A stretch of 64,000 bases of DNA from Timema cristinae (GCA_039000515.1 JBCFYV010000012.1:43092355-43156354), one strand, 5' to 3'. Shown: positions 1 through 14,048, numbered from the stretch's first letter. A program made the numbers and translations. Notes: generated from the letters alone by a model not told the origin.

Positions 1-3000
1 TTAGTACGAACTAATTATCAAATATTTGTAATTTATAACAGGGATACCCTTTCATAAAACTGTTACACACTAATTAGAATGGCAGCATTCTTTCAGCTCT
101 TGTCCGAATGAATGATATATTAAATATTTTAAACATTGGTGAATTAATATAAACATTCCAATATTCAAATTAGTATTTAATTTGGAAACCTTTCATTTGT
201 GTACCACATCTTACTTGCAATTCAGGATATTCTCATATTTACAGTAATCTGGTAGGGAATAAATTATAGGCCTACTTAAGATAAAATGTATCTTCCTTAA
301 GGGAGACTGGTTAACTATTTAGGAATAAACACCCTTAGTACACACTGTAATCAAACTCATATCTCCATCTCCGAAAGTCCAGTCTATTGTTATAGTGATG
401 CCTTAATTTATGTAACAACTGATGCATTAATTTATGTAACAACTGATGCAGGTAGTAATAATTTTAAATGTAATACATTTCTTCATACATAAAGGTGGTG
501 AACTTTGAAAATATCAACAATTTAACTATGCATCTCAATATAAATATTTCAATTAGGATTCTATTTTTAAATTCAACGTCATTCGTGGAAAACATTATAC
601 TTATTTCTCAAACAATATATGAAATAAATATTTATATAATAAAAGATTTTAATACTATGTGTAACTATTATATTTCACAGAGAAATTAAAAAAGTAAACT
701 GTTGAGAGAAGAATCAAATAGCCAATCCCATTATATTTGTTTCAGTGAGGATTTACTCGATTCTAAAAATCATATTATGAAAATTTAATAATGATTCCTC
801 TGTCCAGGTGTCATTTTTCAATTCTCATAATTTGTTGAGGTAAGTATATTATGTGTTGAAGGAAATATTTGAATGATCTCAAAAAATAATACATCTAATT
901 CAAAACAGTATATATATTCTTGTAATAATATTAGTTTGCGTATAACCCAAACGGGTAGTAAAACGCGGTGCTAATAATATAATAATATCAGTTAATCTTG
1001 ACAAATTGTGTTGGTATTAGAAAAAGAGAACAAAATTTGACCCATCATAGTAACCCACATATTTACACTAAAGATTGATCCAACCAGTTGCCAATTATAA
1101 AGAATAGTTTCTGCCTAAGTGACGGAGGAATTCACGCGAAGGCCGAAATATATGTTAGCACACGATAGCTTGCAACGCAAAAAACAACCAAAAAAACAAC
1201 ATAAGGATGTTTTCAAATAATATTCTTGCACCATGATACAACTCAATACATAGATACACAATCTTATTTTAAAAGTGTTATTTCGAATTCCCTCTTAGCA
1301 GTCAACAAAGCCGTCTACCTGTCTCCAGATGTAGAATATATGTGCACAGATCATGTCTGGGGATTTTGAAATTTTAATGGGTCTCCCAATCATAATTTCT
1401 CTAGTAGAGTTGACAGGGCTGAAAATAATTCAACTATAATATCGTTGGATAAAATCTTGTTATTTGTTAGGTCACGTGATATCCGAAATAGTTCAGTGAT
1501 TTTCTTTCGGTGAGGGTGTGAATCAAGAATATGAATATCCCATCAATGTTAAGTAAAAAAACCTAGGGGTGATATTTTTTAAAGGTATGTGAGCTTGGGT
1601 ATTTTCATTCGATTAGAACTCTAGTCAAGCATTAGAAAAATCTCTAGAGTTCGAGTCGAACTGGAGTATATTCATAACTCTAAAATGCTAAGAGTTGATT
1701 TTTTTTATATTAAAAGTTAAATAGTATATTTAAAATTTCACCAGTCAAAACAAACATAAAATGTAAATAGCACCACATCTAAAATGTGATATCTTAAGAA
1801 TACATGTAAACCACTTACGTTCTTAATTTAAGAATGACTCATTCTTATAAAAAGTAAATACAGTGAAAAATAATTTAAAATATGTAAATATTAAAAAAAA
1901 ATTACAATTACCACCTTAAAAAAAGTTAAATAAGAAAAACACGCAAATAAAAATATAATATGAAATATAATTAGAATGATTTCAACAGTCCTGTCTTTAA
2001 ATCCATTAAAATTACACTAAAAATTTCCAAAAAGTTTATTGAATTGAAGTTCTAATGAGATAATATTTCCCCAAAATAAGACTCAGTAACTTAAGTGACC
2101 CTTTAATAAATCGTAATAATTACAAACAGTTGGAAATTTAACTGGTTCATATTTAGTTTATTCGTCCTTAATGTAATAATCACTCATGATCACTTCTTTA
2201 GTTCCAATTCCATCCCTATATGCGTAGTTACGCAAGCAGCTTATATGGGTTCTCACAATAAATAATCTTATTAATAAATTTATTTAAACTAAATTTTTAA
2301 TGTGTATAAAATTTGTTGTTTATAATTTAAAATGAAAAATAAGATGGTATGAATAATATATCTAATATAATACATGATATAGTAAATTATGTTTATATTT
2401 AAATGTGGTAGGTTTGTAAAATGTTGATCAATACTGATTTTACACAAGTTAACCAACATAAGTCTATGAACGTATTAATACAAGCTATAAATATATATAG
2501 TTCGAAAACAATCAATTTATATTATTTATGTTAAATATTTAATTTAACTGAAATTATGATTTTAGAAAGATATCATGTAAAACAAGTAAAAATAATGATT
2601 ATTCAAGTATTAATTATCTAATTAACAAGTTTTTGATAACTTCAATTAAGGATAATTCAAAATATAAGAAAATATTGAGATAGTCTACCGGTAAAAAGTA
2701 GTTTTAGAGTTATAAGTGTGAAATTTGATATTATTTTTCACGACTTGCTAAGTTACTGTCAATTTATAAGTTAAACCGCAAGTATCATCTATATGAAATA
2801 GCCACTACTTGTGTTTAAAAGTTGATTTGTACGTATTTCAAGAGGAATCTCTAAAATTACGAGCCTGCAAACTTTTAACCCCATCCTGAGCTTTAATGAC
2901 GAACTGAGCTAGAAGCTAAGGATCTGATAACTCGCAGAGCCCTAATTTGATGTGATGTCTTTTCATCCAGAGTTTGGTAGCCGCTCAGCTATTCGGTTGG

Positions 3001-3300
3001 TTAGTGCTGCCTGAACCATCTGGTAGAAATTTAATGTAATAGGGATGTTTATAAATTGTGGTGTTTCCCCTTTACCTTCTGTACTGAGTTTTTATGGCCG
3101 AGCAATATAAGTACCAACAATTTTAATTTAATTTTACACAACTTTTAGGTTTTTTAGGCTTTACTTACCCTCCGAAATAAGTTGTACTATCAATTTGTAT
3201 CACTGAGGTGACCACTTTATCCCTAGACAACTAAGGTCAACTATTATTGTAATAAGAATGATGAAAGTATAATATTATACAGTTTGATTACCTGTTACCC
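1..3300. other. AT-rich intergenic DNA without a recognisable gene
   Basis: No credible coding region is visible; open frames are short and of simple composition. A detached copy of the common SINE 3' tail, with a short AAT run, sits at about 938-989. I see nothing else that I can support. Confidence 0.6.
938..989 (+). repeat. SINE 3' tail fragment
   Basis: Close match to the shared tail CCCGAACGGGTAGTAAGACG (here with an A-rich variant), followed by a degenerate AAT run. No tRNA-like head precedes it, so this is a 5'-truncated or decayed SINE copy. Confidence 0.6.
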
Positions 3301-3560
3301 GCCTCGATGGCGTAGTTGGCTAACGCGCTTGTGTTGAGCTCGACTACTGAGGACGGGGAGATCGAGGTTCGAATCTCGGTCGGGTGAACTGGGGGTGGTT
3401 TTTCCTTAATGGTTTTCCACTCTTCCTCCACGCAAATGCGGGTTCACTTCCTCTAATTCAACCTTTCCAATTCCTAATCCATTAGCGTAACTATTACATA
3501 AAGCGTATGAACCGAACGGGTAGTAAGACGTAGTGCTAAATATTAGTATTATTATTACCT
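3301..3560 (+). repeat. SINE family A, near full-length copy
   Basis: A tRNA-derived head carries an A-box-like TGGCGTAGTTGG near the start and a B-box-like GGTTCGAATC near 3367. A body follows with the recurring GGTTTTCCACTCTTCCTCC segment. The shared 3' tail (gaACGGGTAGTAAGACG near 3513) ends in an ATT-rich run. It is the best-preserved family A copy here and can serve as the reference for the degenerate ones. RNA polymerase III transcription is the known mode for such elements. Confidence 0.85.
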
Positions 3561-6500
3561 GTTTTTCCATTGAGAAACTGTAAGAAAACATGTAGGATAG
3601 GCAGGGACTCAAAACTCAACGTCAATATAAAAATATGTAATATGAGATTAATCAACGACTTTGTCCATCTTAATATTGATGTAGGTTAAATATAAGTAAT
3701 AATTTAACTATTTTGACACTTATTATTTCAAAAATGTTTTAACATAATTAATTTAAAAACATTATAATTACGTGATAGTCTTGGTTTGCTTGTATTTATA
3801 ATAATCCCTTTTATAGCTTGTGAGGAAATTTAAGTGTTTTTTTTTTAAGTTTATTCAAAATAACAACGATACAATTACTTAATTTTATATATTCAACAAC
3901 AAAGCTGACTATTCAGTCTCTATCTTAATATTTTTAATATCTATTTCCCTATTGATATTTAGCGTGTACCTTACTATCCAAGTATTGTATTATCTAACTA
4001 CTTAAAGTCTTTATCTTTATTGGATGGATAACTTATTACTTATATATTTATCTTTAGCATTGTTTTCTACAATCCGTTCGGGTTATACGCCCTTTCACTA
4101 TTCAAATCATCACTGTGAAACGAGATTCTACAAATTAATAAATCCTTTTTTACTAATAATTGAACTCGGGACCCTAAACTTATTTGACAGATGCATTACA
4201 AGCTAAGATTAGGGTTAAGCCTGATTAGTATATTCAAGTTTTATTAATACAAATTAAAACCTTTGTTTTTGGAGGACTTAGACCAACAAAAAATACACCC
4301 TTTTTTAATCAGTTTGGTGATTTCAACTATTAATTGTACAATGGGACAATCTTATTTTTTTAAGGGTGATAAAAGACTAAAACATAAACAAGAGTTTTTT
4401 AAATTAGTTCTCTATTGCTTTTTGCCACTTGATTCAATGAAAAGTGAGAGAGTCTTTGGCTGATATATTTTGTGCGTGACAAATTATTGCAATCGCAAAA
4501 CCTTATACTCTTTACATTAATTTATAAGTAAATTGTCACTTGGAACCTATGAATTGCGATAAGATATTTTGATAAAAGAACTAAAAACTCCACTCGCTAA
4601 TTAGTCGGGTGTACTGAAAGTGTTTTTTACAACATTATTTTCCAATATCACTCACAAAATTAGGGTAGACCACCTCTAAATTCAACACGCCTCATTACCT
4701 TCAGATTAGCGTAGTTTGTACATAAAACGTATAACTTAAGCTGCTGTCAAAAATAATGTGTATGGGATAACCTTTGCGATTTATGAAATTGATGTATAAC
4801 TATAATTGACCTTTTCGTGTCATTATGATGTTTTTGGTAGTCTAGTAAATTTGATGCCATTTAAAACTTTAATAAACGGGGTGTTGGGATACACAAATAG
4901 TCAGTGCGTTTTGTGTTTTTGTTTCTTTCAAAAAAAAAATTGTCGGTGTTATTCTTCTGTAAATATTAATGCCTACCATGGAAAGATCAAAAGATTTATT
5001 GTATTCAATTTCCATTAGTTTACAAAGTAAGAAGTGAGACATTGATGTTATATACAGTATATGTAAAGCTCAAAAACAAAAAAACACTCAACGAACAAAA
5101 AAATCGACCAGAAAGCGTTATGGTATTACAGATACAGCCACATAAATAAATTTAATGTCTGCTTTTAAAGAGCCACAAAGCATTCTGCATTTAAAAAAAA
5201 AACATAATTAAATTAATTTTAAACGATTAAAGAAAATGACTACAACGCGTTTCGGAATAATAGTGAAAATACCACAAATTGTCATGGTCTTTTTTTTAAG
5301 GCCACGATACGATGTAAGCAGATTTTCATAAAAGGTGAAAGTAAATAAACATATAATATTAGGCTTACGAATTTAGTTATAAAAATAAGTGTAACGTAGG
5401 CCTAGTTATAAACAACAGCAAAACTCATGTATCTTTACAGAATTTGTTAGAATGGCACTTAGAGGTTATGTTATGCTATGGTAAGTAAGCTTAGTTTACG
5501 TTAGGCTAGTTTAGTTTAGGCCAGTTAAGGTTAGACTAAATAAGGTTAGGTTATTAAACTCGTCTGACATTGCGTCCTAGTCGTAAAGAGAAACGACCAT
5601 GAAGCGTAGTGTTATTTGCATAGTTCCAAACCGTGTTGTGGTCATTCATTTCTTTAACAGCAAAGTCACTATTCACGTGTCGTTTTTTTTAAAGAAACCA
5701 GGAGGGTAAATTTCTTGTTGTGGCTGCTTTTATAAAATTAAAACGCGTTCTGGTTTTATTTTTAGATCATTAAACGGCTTTTGCTTTTGAGCAGATATAT
5801 GTATTTATTATATAAATAATGAGATAATATAGATTTGCCTGATAGAGAATATTGGGCTATGAAAGATGCTTTTGGGAATATAATATAATTACATGAAATT
5901 TTAATTTATTCCAACAATGTGGTCGTTGATGTTTGGATTCCAAATGGACAAATTAATATTTTGCTTTGATAAAAATATATATTTAAAGTTTCCTTTAATA
6001 TATCAAAAGTGTATAGCTCTTGCAGTTTAAAATAAACACACACCTATCAATAAACTCCAAAATTATCATAAAGAACCTAAGGTTGTATATTCAATTCAAA
6101 CTGTAATAAAACTATGGTGTTTATACTTTATCAGCATTTTAAAGTGGATTAACTGATTTAAATGTACACATCTTTAATTTAAAATAATTTTGAAATATCT
6201 ACATAATTTTTAAATTATTTAAAATGTTTATATATGTGAAGTAAACAAAAACCGGCTTTTGCGAAAAGATATTTTTTTTTTAAAAGGAAAAATCAATAAA
6301 ATCCTCTTCATTCAAACAAAAATGTAGCGGAGAATTTTTAAAATTAATATCTACTTTGTACAAAAGTTCTTTGTCCAAAATCTGTGACATTAGGTAGGGA
6401 AATGGTTTCTGTTCTCACAATGTCACTTTTCTTATAGCTTCCCTTTTTATTACTATTTATCTCCCATTTTCTCACTTCTGCAGTTATACTCTTTTATAGT

Positions 6501-6654
6501 CTGCCTTCTAAAAAAATTTAATTTAATTCAGCAAGAAAGTCGCTTACAACATACATTAAATAAATGATACGACACGATCGTAAAATCATTTTTAATATAT
6601 ATATTAGTGTTTTAAAAGTTGTAACAGAATTTTCAAAAATAAGTAATTTGTAGG
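3561..6654. other. AT-rich intergenic DNA without a gene
   Basis: No supported gene. Around 5470-5545 there is a loose run of GTTAG/TTAGG-like words. Around 5095-5780 there are scattered inverted similarities such as ACCAGAAAGCG near 5107 against CGCGTTCTGG near 5743, perhaps a very decayed foldback element. Neither is strong enough to name. Confidence 0.5.
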
Positions 6655-6785
6655 GAATGCCGGGCCTCCGCCGTGGTTCGGTTTCCACGTTAAACTGTAG
6701 GTCCTTCATTTCATCTCACAATCACCATACCATTACACATTAGCATAAGTGCGTATAACCCGAACAGGTAATAAGACGCAGTGCT

Positions 6786-6815
<30 letters not shown>
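6655..6815 (+). repeat. SINE family B, 5'-truncated copy
   Basis: Starts inside the family B body (GGAATGCCGGGCCTCCGCCG) and runs through the conserved TTTAACGTGGA complement and the shared 3' tail into an AAT run at about 6790-6815. The tRNA-like head is absent. Confidence 0.75.
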
Positions 6816-6816
<1 letters not shown>

Positions 6817-6938
6817 TAATAATAAAAAGTAATTTGTAAACCATCCTTATAGAAATAATATTAGTAAATATAAATAGATTCTTATTTATCATGAAAATCT
6901 ATTGCCAAATATCCATTTTGAAACCAACTTTCCCAAAC

Positions 6939-7175
6939 TCACTTCGGTGGCTAAATGGACTAAGGCGCTACTCAAGCAGCCGATGACGGAAAGATAGAGT
7001 TTCGAATCTCAGTTGAATGTAATATGGGTATTTTTTCCTAAATGCTTTTCCTTTTTCCTACATACGAATGCAGGTACACTTTTTCCAAATATAACCTTTC
7101 TAATCCCTAAAAACATTAGCGTAATTAGTTCATAACCCAAATGGTTAGTAAGACGTGGTGATAAAAATTTTAAAA
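6939..7175 (+). repeat. SINE family A, diverged copy
   Basis: A degenerate tRNA-like head (GGTGGCTAAATGGACTAAGG, then a B-box-like GTTTCGAATC) is followed by the A-family body and a mutated shared tail near 7137-7165. Confidence 0.65.
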
Positions 7176-8234
7176 AAATATTATTTTCAAAATATTTCGC
7201 AATGTCTAAAATTTGTCATAAAATTAATTATTTTTAGTAAAACACACAAATATTATTTATGATCGTGTAAGATATTTTTGAAACACCAACTTTGAACAAA
7301 ATATATAAAACTATTTCGATTTATTTAAAAAATATTTTAATAAATTATTTATTGATAAACAATAACCAGACGAGATTTTAAAGATAAATAAAGAATACAT
7401 AGTTATTTATAATTTAAAATAATTAACAGTTATCCATTTGCACCAAATCATTAAATCTAATTTTATTAATATTACGAATATTCTCGGAAAAACAGATACA
7501 CAGTTTTGTTTGTCATATAAAACCCTCCTTAAATACACATTTTAAACAAGACTAGAGCGATTTTCGAAATTTATAGAATTTTTTGTGAAAATCACTTACC
7601 AGCTACTTTAACGAATTTTCACCAGAAATACAAAAATTCGATATTATTTGTCAGGTAAGACTCTCTATTGGTGTCCATTCTAAACAAAATCTTTAATGCA
7701 ATTTTTGGAAAAACTTAGTTCACACTTAATTAATACGTCAAGATAGCCATAAGGTCCAAAATGTTAATGATTAGAATTCTTTTTCTAAATAAAAGAAAGT
7801 AAAAATTTTTTTTCAGTGTTTCATTAATATCAACGCTTGTAGTGTTATCAAACAATAGTTAATGTGGAATATTTTTTTACATTATTATTATTTTTCCAGT
7901 GAGATATTGGTGAACTTATATATTATCATTTTTCTTGTTTACATTTCTAAATTAAAACGTTAAATGGCTCAAGCAAGTAATAAAAATTCAATTATATGTA
8001 TTAAATATAATATTGCACAGCTGTTAACCTTTATTGAAATTTTCCCAAAAAACTTAAGATTTGGTTTTAAAATTAATATTAAACCAATATAGCTATATCA
8101 AACAAATTCAATCATTATACTAGTTTTATATAAATTCCTGGTAAGTATTCTACCTAGTGTAGGGAAATTAGACCCCATAACATTGTATAGGAATAGTCGA
8201 CGCAACATTATAACATTGTATTAATGAGTTTTTT
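7176..8234. other. AT-rich DNA without a gene
   Basis: Very AT-rich. No coding frame, repeat array or transposon ends recognised. Confidence 0.5.
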
Positions 8235-8480
8235 TACTACTTTTTAATTGTCGCGTCTTACTACTTATTCAGGTTATTCGCATTTATACTATAAATCCTA
8301 ATGAGTTAGGTATGCGGAAAGTTGAATTTAAAAGACGTTTACCCAAATTAACAAGAATGGAGAGTGGAAAACCATTTAGGAAAAACCACCCACAGTAAAC
8401 CCGGTTGGTATTCAGAAACCGATATACTTGTCATTTGCAGTTTACTTCAACATGTTAGGGACGCCTTAGTACATGCGGCC
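8235..8480 (-). repeat. SINE family A, minus-strand diverged copy
   Basis: Read on the minus strand: a degenerate tRNA head near 8400-8470, the GGTTTTCCACTCTCC body at about 8352-8380, and the shared tail in complement (CGCGTCTTACTACTTATTCA) at about 8253-8272. Confidence 0.6.
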
Positions 8481-9289
8481 TCTGAAGCAGCTAAGAATGT
8501 TGTTAATTTTCACTTAATTTAGTAATTATTTGGATATGTAATGAACATATTTTGAAATAATGTTATCTTTAATATTCAAAATTAATTAATAAATTAAAGT
8601 TGATTATAATCATACAAATTCTAATAACTCAATTGTATACCCAAAGAATGTGAATTTTTAATATTTTGCAAATGTTTATGCAAAAGAATAATAAGAGACC
8701 TCGGCCATAGACAATATAACCAATAAGTTCTGATTTAAAAAGTCTACAGCTATGTCTTAAGTATTTAAGGTATAATACTGAAGAGAATAAAGTTATTCCT
8801 CATTAGATGTGTACAATACAAATAAAATAAACTGTCGCCAACACTAGAGAAATAAACTCGCTAGAGCATTTTATAGTAAATTATATAAAACTATTCTGGA
8901 CAGATAAAAATATGAATTTATGTCAATAAGTATTCAAAAAGTATGTAAATAGCTAATAATATCTCAAATAAAATTCAAATCAATGTATATAAGCAACCAA
9001 TGACCTTTGAACTATTTTATTCTGACTCGCCTGTCTCTATGTGTCTAAAAACAAATATTTTTTAAACTAAATTGACTTCAGTCCCTCTATTTAAACAATG
9101 CCAGGTTGGCCTAAATTAATATAAGAATTATAGCCTATCATTTAATTATTATTAAAGTTTTTAATAACCCTCCTAAGTACTTTAAGTGGAAATATCTCCT
9201 ATAATATCTCATTGGGTTTCAAGTAGATATTTTGCCTGGGCGATCAATTAATACACTAAATAAACGATAGCTTTACTCAATAGGGCGTA
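8481..9289. other. AT-rich DNA without a gene
   Basis: No supported coding region, RNA gene or repeat in this stretch. Confidence 0.45.
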
Positions 9290-10190
9290 ATGATGTGGAC
9301 TTTATAGAACTAGCTCGAGATAGGAATGGAGTGTGTTGAGGTGGACTGGACAAAACTAGCTCGAGAAAGGAATGTATTGTATTGAGGTGGACTGGACAGA
9401 GCTAACTCGAGATAGGAATGGAGTGTATCGAGGTGGACTGGATAGAATTAGCTTAATATAGGAATGGAGTGTATCGAGGTGGAATGGATAGAATTAGCCC
9501 TAGATTGGAATGGAGTGTGTCGAGGTGGACTTGATAGAAATTGAGTGTATCGAGGTGGACTGGATAGAATTAGCTTGAGATAGGAATGGAGTGTATCGAG
9601 GTGGAATGGATAGAATTAGCTCTAGATTGGAATGGAGTGTGTCGAGGTGGACTTGATAGAAATTGAGTGTATCGAGGTGGACTGGATATAAATTGAGTGT
9701 ATCGAGGTGGACTGGTTAGAATTAGCTTGAGATATGAATGGAGTGTATCGAGGTGGAATGGATAGAATTAGCCCTAGATTGGAATGGAGTGTGTCGAGGT
9801 GGACTGGATAGAATTAGCTTGAGATATGAATGGAGTGTATCGATGTGGAATGGATAGAATTAGCTCTAGATTGGAATGGAGTGTATCGAGGTGGACTGGA
9901 TAGAATTAGCTTAATATAGGAATGGAGTGTATCGAGGTGGACTGGATAGAATTAGCTTAATATAGGAATGGAGTGTATCGAGGTGGAATGGATAGAATTA
10001 GCCCTAGATTGGAATGGAGTGTGTCGAGGTGGACTTGATAGAAATTGAGTGTATCGAGGTGGACTGGATAGAATTAGCTTGAGATAGGAATGGATTGTGT
10101 CGAGGTGGAATGGATAGAATTAGCTCAAGATAGGAATAGAATGTAATGAGGTGGATTGGATATAACTGGCTCAAAATATGGAATGGTGGC
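9290..10190 (+). repeat. 46-bp minisatellite array
   Basis: About twenty tandem units share the words GGAATGGAGTGTATCGAGG, TGGACTGGATAGAATTAGC and a variable connector TTGAGATA/CCTAGATT. Some units are shortened to a form with AATTGAGTGTATCGAGGTGG. Two connector types alternate in runs, indicating higher-order duplication of blocks rather than only single-unit slippage. It has no open frame worth considering. Confidence 0.9.
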
Positions 10191-10439
10191 GTACTTTATT
10201 GAAAGTGCGGCAATAAACTTTCTTGTTTCTATTGCTATAGACTAACACGATAGTACATTATAATTTTTTTTTTATAATCGAGTCTTGCTACTGTGATGTT
10301 ATTGATTTGACCCTAAAGAATATGTGAGAGCATTGACAATAATATCATCCTAATTTTATAAACGTATCTTATTTCATTTAAATTATAATCTATTACATGG
10401 CGCTTGAATCACTATTTCTTCCAAGAATGTACACGCTAC

Positions 10440-10990
10440 TGTAAGTGACGTCAGAGTGTACCAGTCAAGTCAAGCTGACAATATAAGATTTTTAAATAAT
10501 AACTTCCTCTTCTCGAATGATCGAATAGAGATTTAAAAAAAGTAACTTGAGTCAGTTTCCGGCTCTCGAACCTCCTAGTAACACCGAAATGTTTTTGTCT
10601 TGTATTTAATTTTTTATAACACGACCTTCTAGAAGCTTCCATGAGTAATGGATGTATACAAAGAATGGTGCAATGAAAAGGTACTAGTATTCCAGTCCTT
10701 GAAGTACTCGGGACTGCAGCTCCTGTCCGCGATCCCTACGATCGTGCTATAGGTCGCGTAAATAGTTCGTCGACGACATGATCTATTTTCTCTTGAAATA
10801 AACCGAGATTTAGAAATAAAAACATGTCAACATAATAAGTGTGTATTAATTGATACAATATTCTAATCATCAGTAAACTCTTCAATTAGTGCTCGACCAC
10901 GGGGCAATTATCAGCTAATTAAACGGTAATATCTCATCAATTGTGACCCAAGACAGGTATCCGTAAGTCCGAAACTTCATAATTGGCGAC
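10440..10990 (+). mobile_element. Candidate solo LTR or LTR fragment
   Basis: Starts TGTAAGTGACGTCAG, contains two AATAAA signals (near 10796 and 10817), and ends near 10978 in CTTCA followed by AATTGGCGACCATCGTGGGG. That last segment resembles the primer-binding-site region after the 5' LTR of some Ty3/Gypsy elements. No second LTR and no gag-pol frame follow; a SINE begins about 80 bp downstream. Ends and identity are uncertain. Confidence 0.3.
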
Positions 10991-11059
10991 CATCGTGGGG
11001 GCGAGAAGAACAAGAACGTCATACTACCAGTAAAGGTTATACGTCTATTTACTAATTAC

Positions 11060-11255
11060 CCCAATGGGTTGCGTATTAGGAAGCCTTAATTTATAGGAAA
11101 TGCTACCGCATTTGTGTGAAGGTAGACTAGAAAACTATTAGGAAAACCACCCTCAGTGCACCACACTTGGTTTGAACCCCGATCTCCCCATCTTCAACAC
11201 ACTAGTTCAACATCAGATTAGCGCGTTAAACCATGCGACTACCTAAGCGAGTACA
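11060..11255 (-). repeat. SINE family A, minus-strand copy
   Basis: In complement: tRNA-like head near 11165-11250 (GGTTTGAACC as B-box complement), the TTAGGAAAACCACCCTCAG body near 11138, and the decayed tail near 11062. Confidence 0.65.
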
Positions 11256-12689
11256 TTTCAGTTAATTTTTGATTTAAATTTTACAGCAACATGTTTCAGA
11301 ATCAATATAATAGTAAAACCATATATTAATTTAATTATTTACTAAGATATAATTTTAATATACATAGTACAAAATTAGAATCTATTTATTTGAATTGATT
11401 GATCATTATTTTTAACGTGACTAAATGGGTATTTTAAATTAATAAATATGCTTAATGTTCAATAAAATTGAAATATATATACATCAACTCTTATTTTATA
11501 AATTGGATGATTTAATTTTAGACTAAGACTCACACAGGGAGGCAAACCGAAAAAAGCGTTATTCTCGTCTTCTCTTATTTGATATTGACGAGGATTTTAG
11601 TGATAAAATATGGAATGGTTATACTATGTAATTATTTTAAAGGTTGTCTCTTTATATCCATTCAAATGTCGATACACTAATTCTACTTTCTATAATAGTC
11701 CACCCTAATCCAGTAGCATTAATATACGGATTGACCAAATGGGTTGTGATTAATAGTGCAGTGGAAAAATTAATTAAATGATTTGGCAATGTTTAGTAAT
11801 TGATTAGCTACATATGTGAATTTAAAAATTATATCAATTAAAATTCCTGTTATGAATTGGGAAAAAATATTTCAATTTAAAATCCGCATAACTACCAAAA
11901 ATTTGATTCATCCTTTATTATATTGAAAAATATATATATTAATCTGTTAAACAAAAATAAATTGAGATTATATTCCATCTGGTTGAAAAAAGAATCGTCT
12001 AGCATTCGCTAAGGACCAGAGTTTACGGGAGTTAATTAAATTCCTTTTCACCTAGCACGCAACTGCCACTGACGCTTAGATTTTCTCCCCGTCAAGAGGT
12101 GGAATGAGGTCGTACCGCAATGTATCCTTGTTCCACATCGTGTGTAACAACAAGGGTGCTTGCAAGACAAAACAAACAGGATGGTGTGTTCTAACAACCA
12201 TGCAATACAGGTTCAAACTGTGTGTGAAATGAGATTCTTTACTCTTTGATCACAAAATGTTTTAGGAACTTTTCCGTTTATAATAGTATGTACAACACGT
12301 ACGAGGAAAATATATCTGTGTAGATAATTTAAATGTAAAAGTTGCAAATTTGTATATTTTTTACTCAAATTGTAATCAGATTTAAGTATTATACACATAT
12401 ATGTTATTTATAATGCAGTTTTTCTATTAAATTTCCAGAAAAAAATATATATAACTTCCAGTACACCATAGATTTTAGGTTACGAAATAAATTTCATAGA
12501 AATACACCAAATTCACCGTATCTTAAATAAAACTTTATTACAATATAATAACAAATGTTTAAGTATGGCATCTAAGACTTTTATGTTAAAAGAAGTCTTA
12601 CATTAAATTTAAATTCATTTACGATTATCATTATTATAGATAGCAGAGGGATATAATTAAACAATTCAAATTATGTTGTTTTTTAGAAG
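11256..12689. other. AT-rich DNA without a gene
   Basis: No gene or named repeat. A diverged SINE-like tail word occurs near 11733 (GACCAAATGGGTTGTG). The short open frames are low-complexity AT. Confidence 0.45.
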
Positions 12690-12925
12690 CCTATCTTACT
12701 ACTTACTGCTTGGTCAGGTTATACGCCCATATATTAATCAAGATTTTAGGGATTAAGGTGGTTTTACTTAGATAAGTGTACAAACATTTGCGTGGGGGAG
12801 GGAGAACAATTTTGTAAAATCATTCTTAGTACACCCCTGACCAAGATTCGAACCATGGTCTCCAAATCATCGGAAGTCTAGTCTACTGCGAGAGTGATGT
12901 ATTAGGCCACGCGGCTACCGAAGAA
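12690..12925 (-). repeat. SINE family A, minus-strand copy
   Basis: Complement of the shared tail at about 12695-12725 (CTTACTACTTACTGCTTGGT), the body with CATTTGCGTGGGGGAGGGAG near 12785, and the head complement ending near GGCCACGCGGCTACCGAAG at 12905. Confidence 0.7.
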
Positions 12926-13699
12926 GGTTTAATTAAGATAATTCTTCCTTTATCACAATGGGAGGAATGTAAAACCGAGATTATTATACTTTGCTAGAGT
13001 TTACCAGTTAGCAAGATAAGAGGGCTAGAGACCCCGATTGATGTAATTAGGTCGTTTTTTACGCTTTCCTCAAGAAAATGCTGACATATTTCTTCTAAAT
13101 TTTATTTGTTATCTCCTTCTTCCCTACTTCAGTGAAAGTATGGTTTGGAAAGTTAGTAAAATGTGAAGAAAGAATAAAATAAAATTTTCTAGTCAGACCA
13201 TTAGCAAAAATAAAATATGTTTAGCTGAGTTTACTGAACAGTAAACCAAACTTGAAACAAACAATCTACATTAAACGTCAACCGTGAGCTGGGAATCTAT
13301 GATAAGGAAAGGTAAGCCCTTCATGAGTAAACATGAGGAATTACATACAAGGAGGATGAATAATGACTTGATATGATTAATTCCATGAAAATGAAAAATA
13401 GGCCTTGTCACTTTTTATTTTTTTAATTAAGGTATTATTTATCGTACTCCTTATGAAATAAACTCACAGCCAATCTCGTGAAAAGATCCATTTTTAAATT
13501 GACAGGACTTTATAAAAGGAAAATGTATTAGAAATATGTGATATAATAATTCTAAATTTTTATTTTTTAAATCCCTGCCATATTCTCGTTTATAATTGAA
13601 TAATTTTAACTAAAGTATCTGACGTTGATGGACCTTGTGTCACTGTGTCAACAGTCTTTGTGTCGATTTGCCACAAACTGTGAGTACATTTTTTTAATC
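12926..13699. other. AT-rich DNA without a gene
   Basis: No feature supported in this stretch. Confidence 0.45.
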
Positions 13700-13950
13700 A
13701 CAACCTCTTAATACCATTTGAGCTATACGCTTATGTATTAATTACGCTTATGGTTTTAGTGATGAGAGGGGTTATATGTAGAGGATGTGTACCCGTATTT
13801 GAGTAGAGGGGGAGTGGAAAGGAATTTTGGAAAACCACCCTCAGTACACTCAACCAAGTTTCAAACCTTAAGATCCCCTTCATCAACATTCTAGTCGATC
13901 TACTGAGAGAATAGCGTCTTAGACCATAGAGCCACCGAAATGGGTAACCG
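13700..13950 (-). repeat. SINE family A, minus-strand diverged copy
   Basis: Decayed tail complement near 13703-13730, body with GGAAAACCACCCTCAGTACA near 13831, and a head complement with GAGCCACCGAAATGGG near 13928. Confidence 0.65.
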
Positions 13951-14013
13951 TGTATAGATGCGCTAACAGTCCCTTGAACTAGTGCGCTAACAGTATTTGT
14001 GTTAATTCTCTAC

Positions 14014-14015
<2 letters not shown>

Positions 14016-14048
<33 letters not shown>

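Noticed and set aside
3301..3375. tRNA gene
   Set aside because: A and B boxes are present but the arms do not fold into a complete tRNA and the sequence continues into a SINE body; the same holds for the other tRNA-like heads.
5470..5545. Insect telomeric TTAGG repeat
   Set aside because: Only loose, irregular GTTAG-like words; no tandem TTAGG run.
9290..10190. Regular repeats that could suggest a CRISPR array
   Set aside because: The units are contiguous without unique spacers and the window is eukaryotic.
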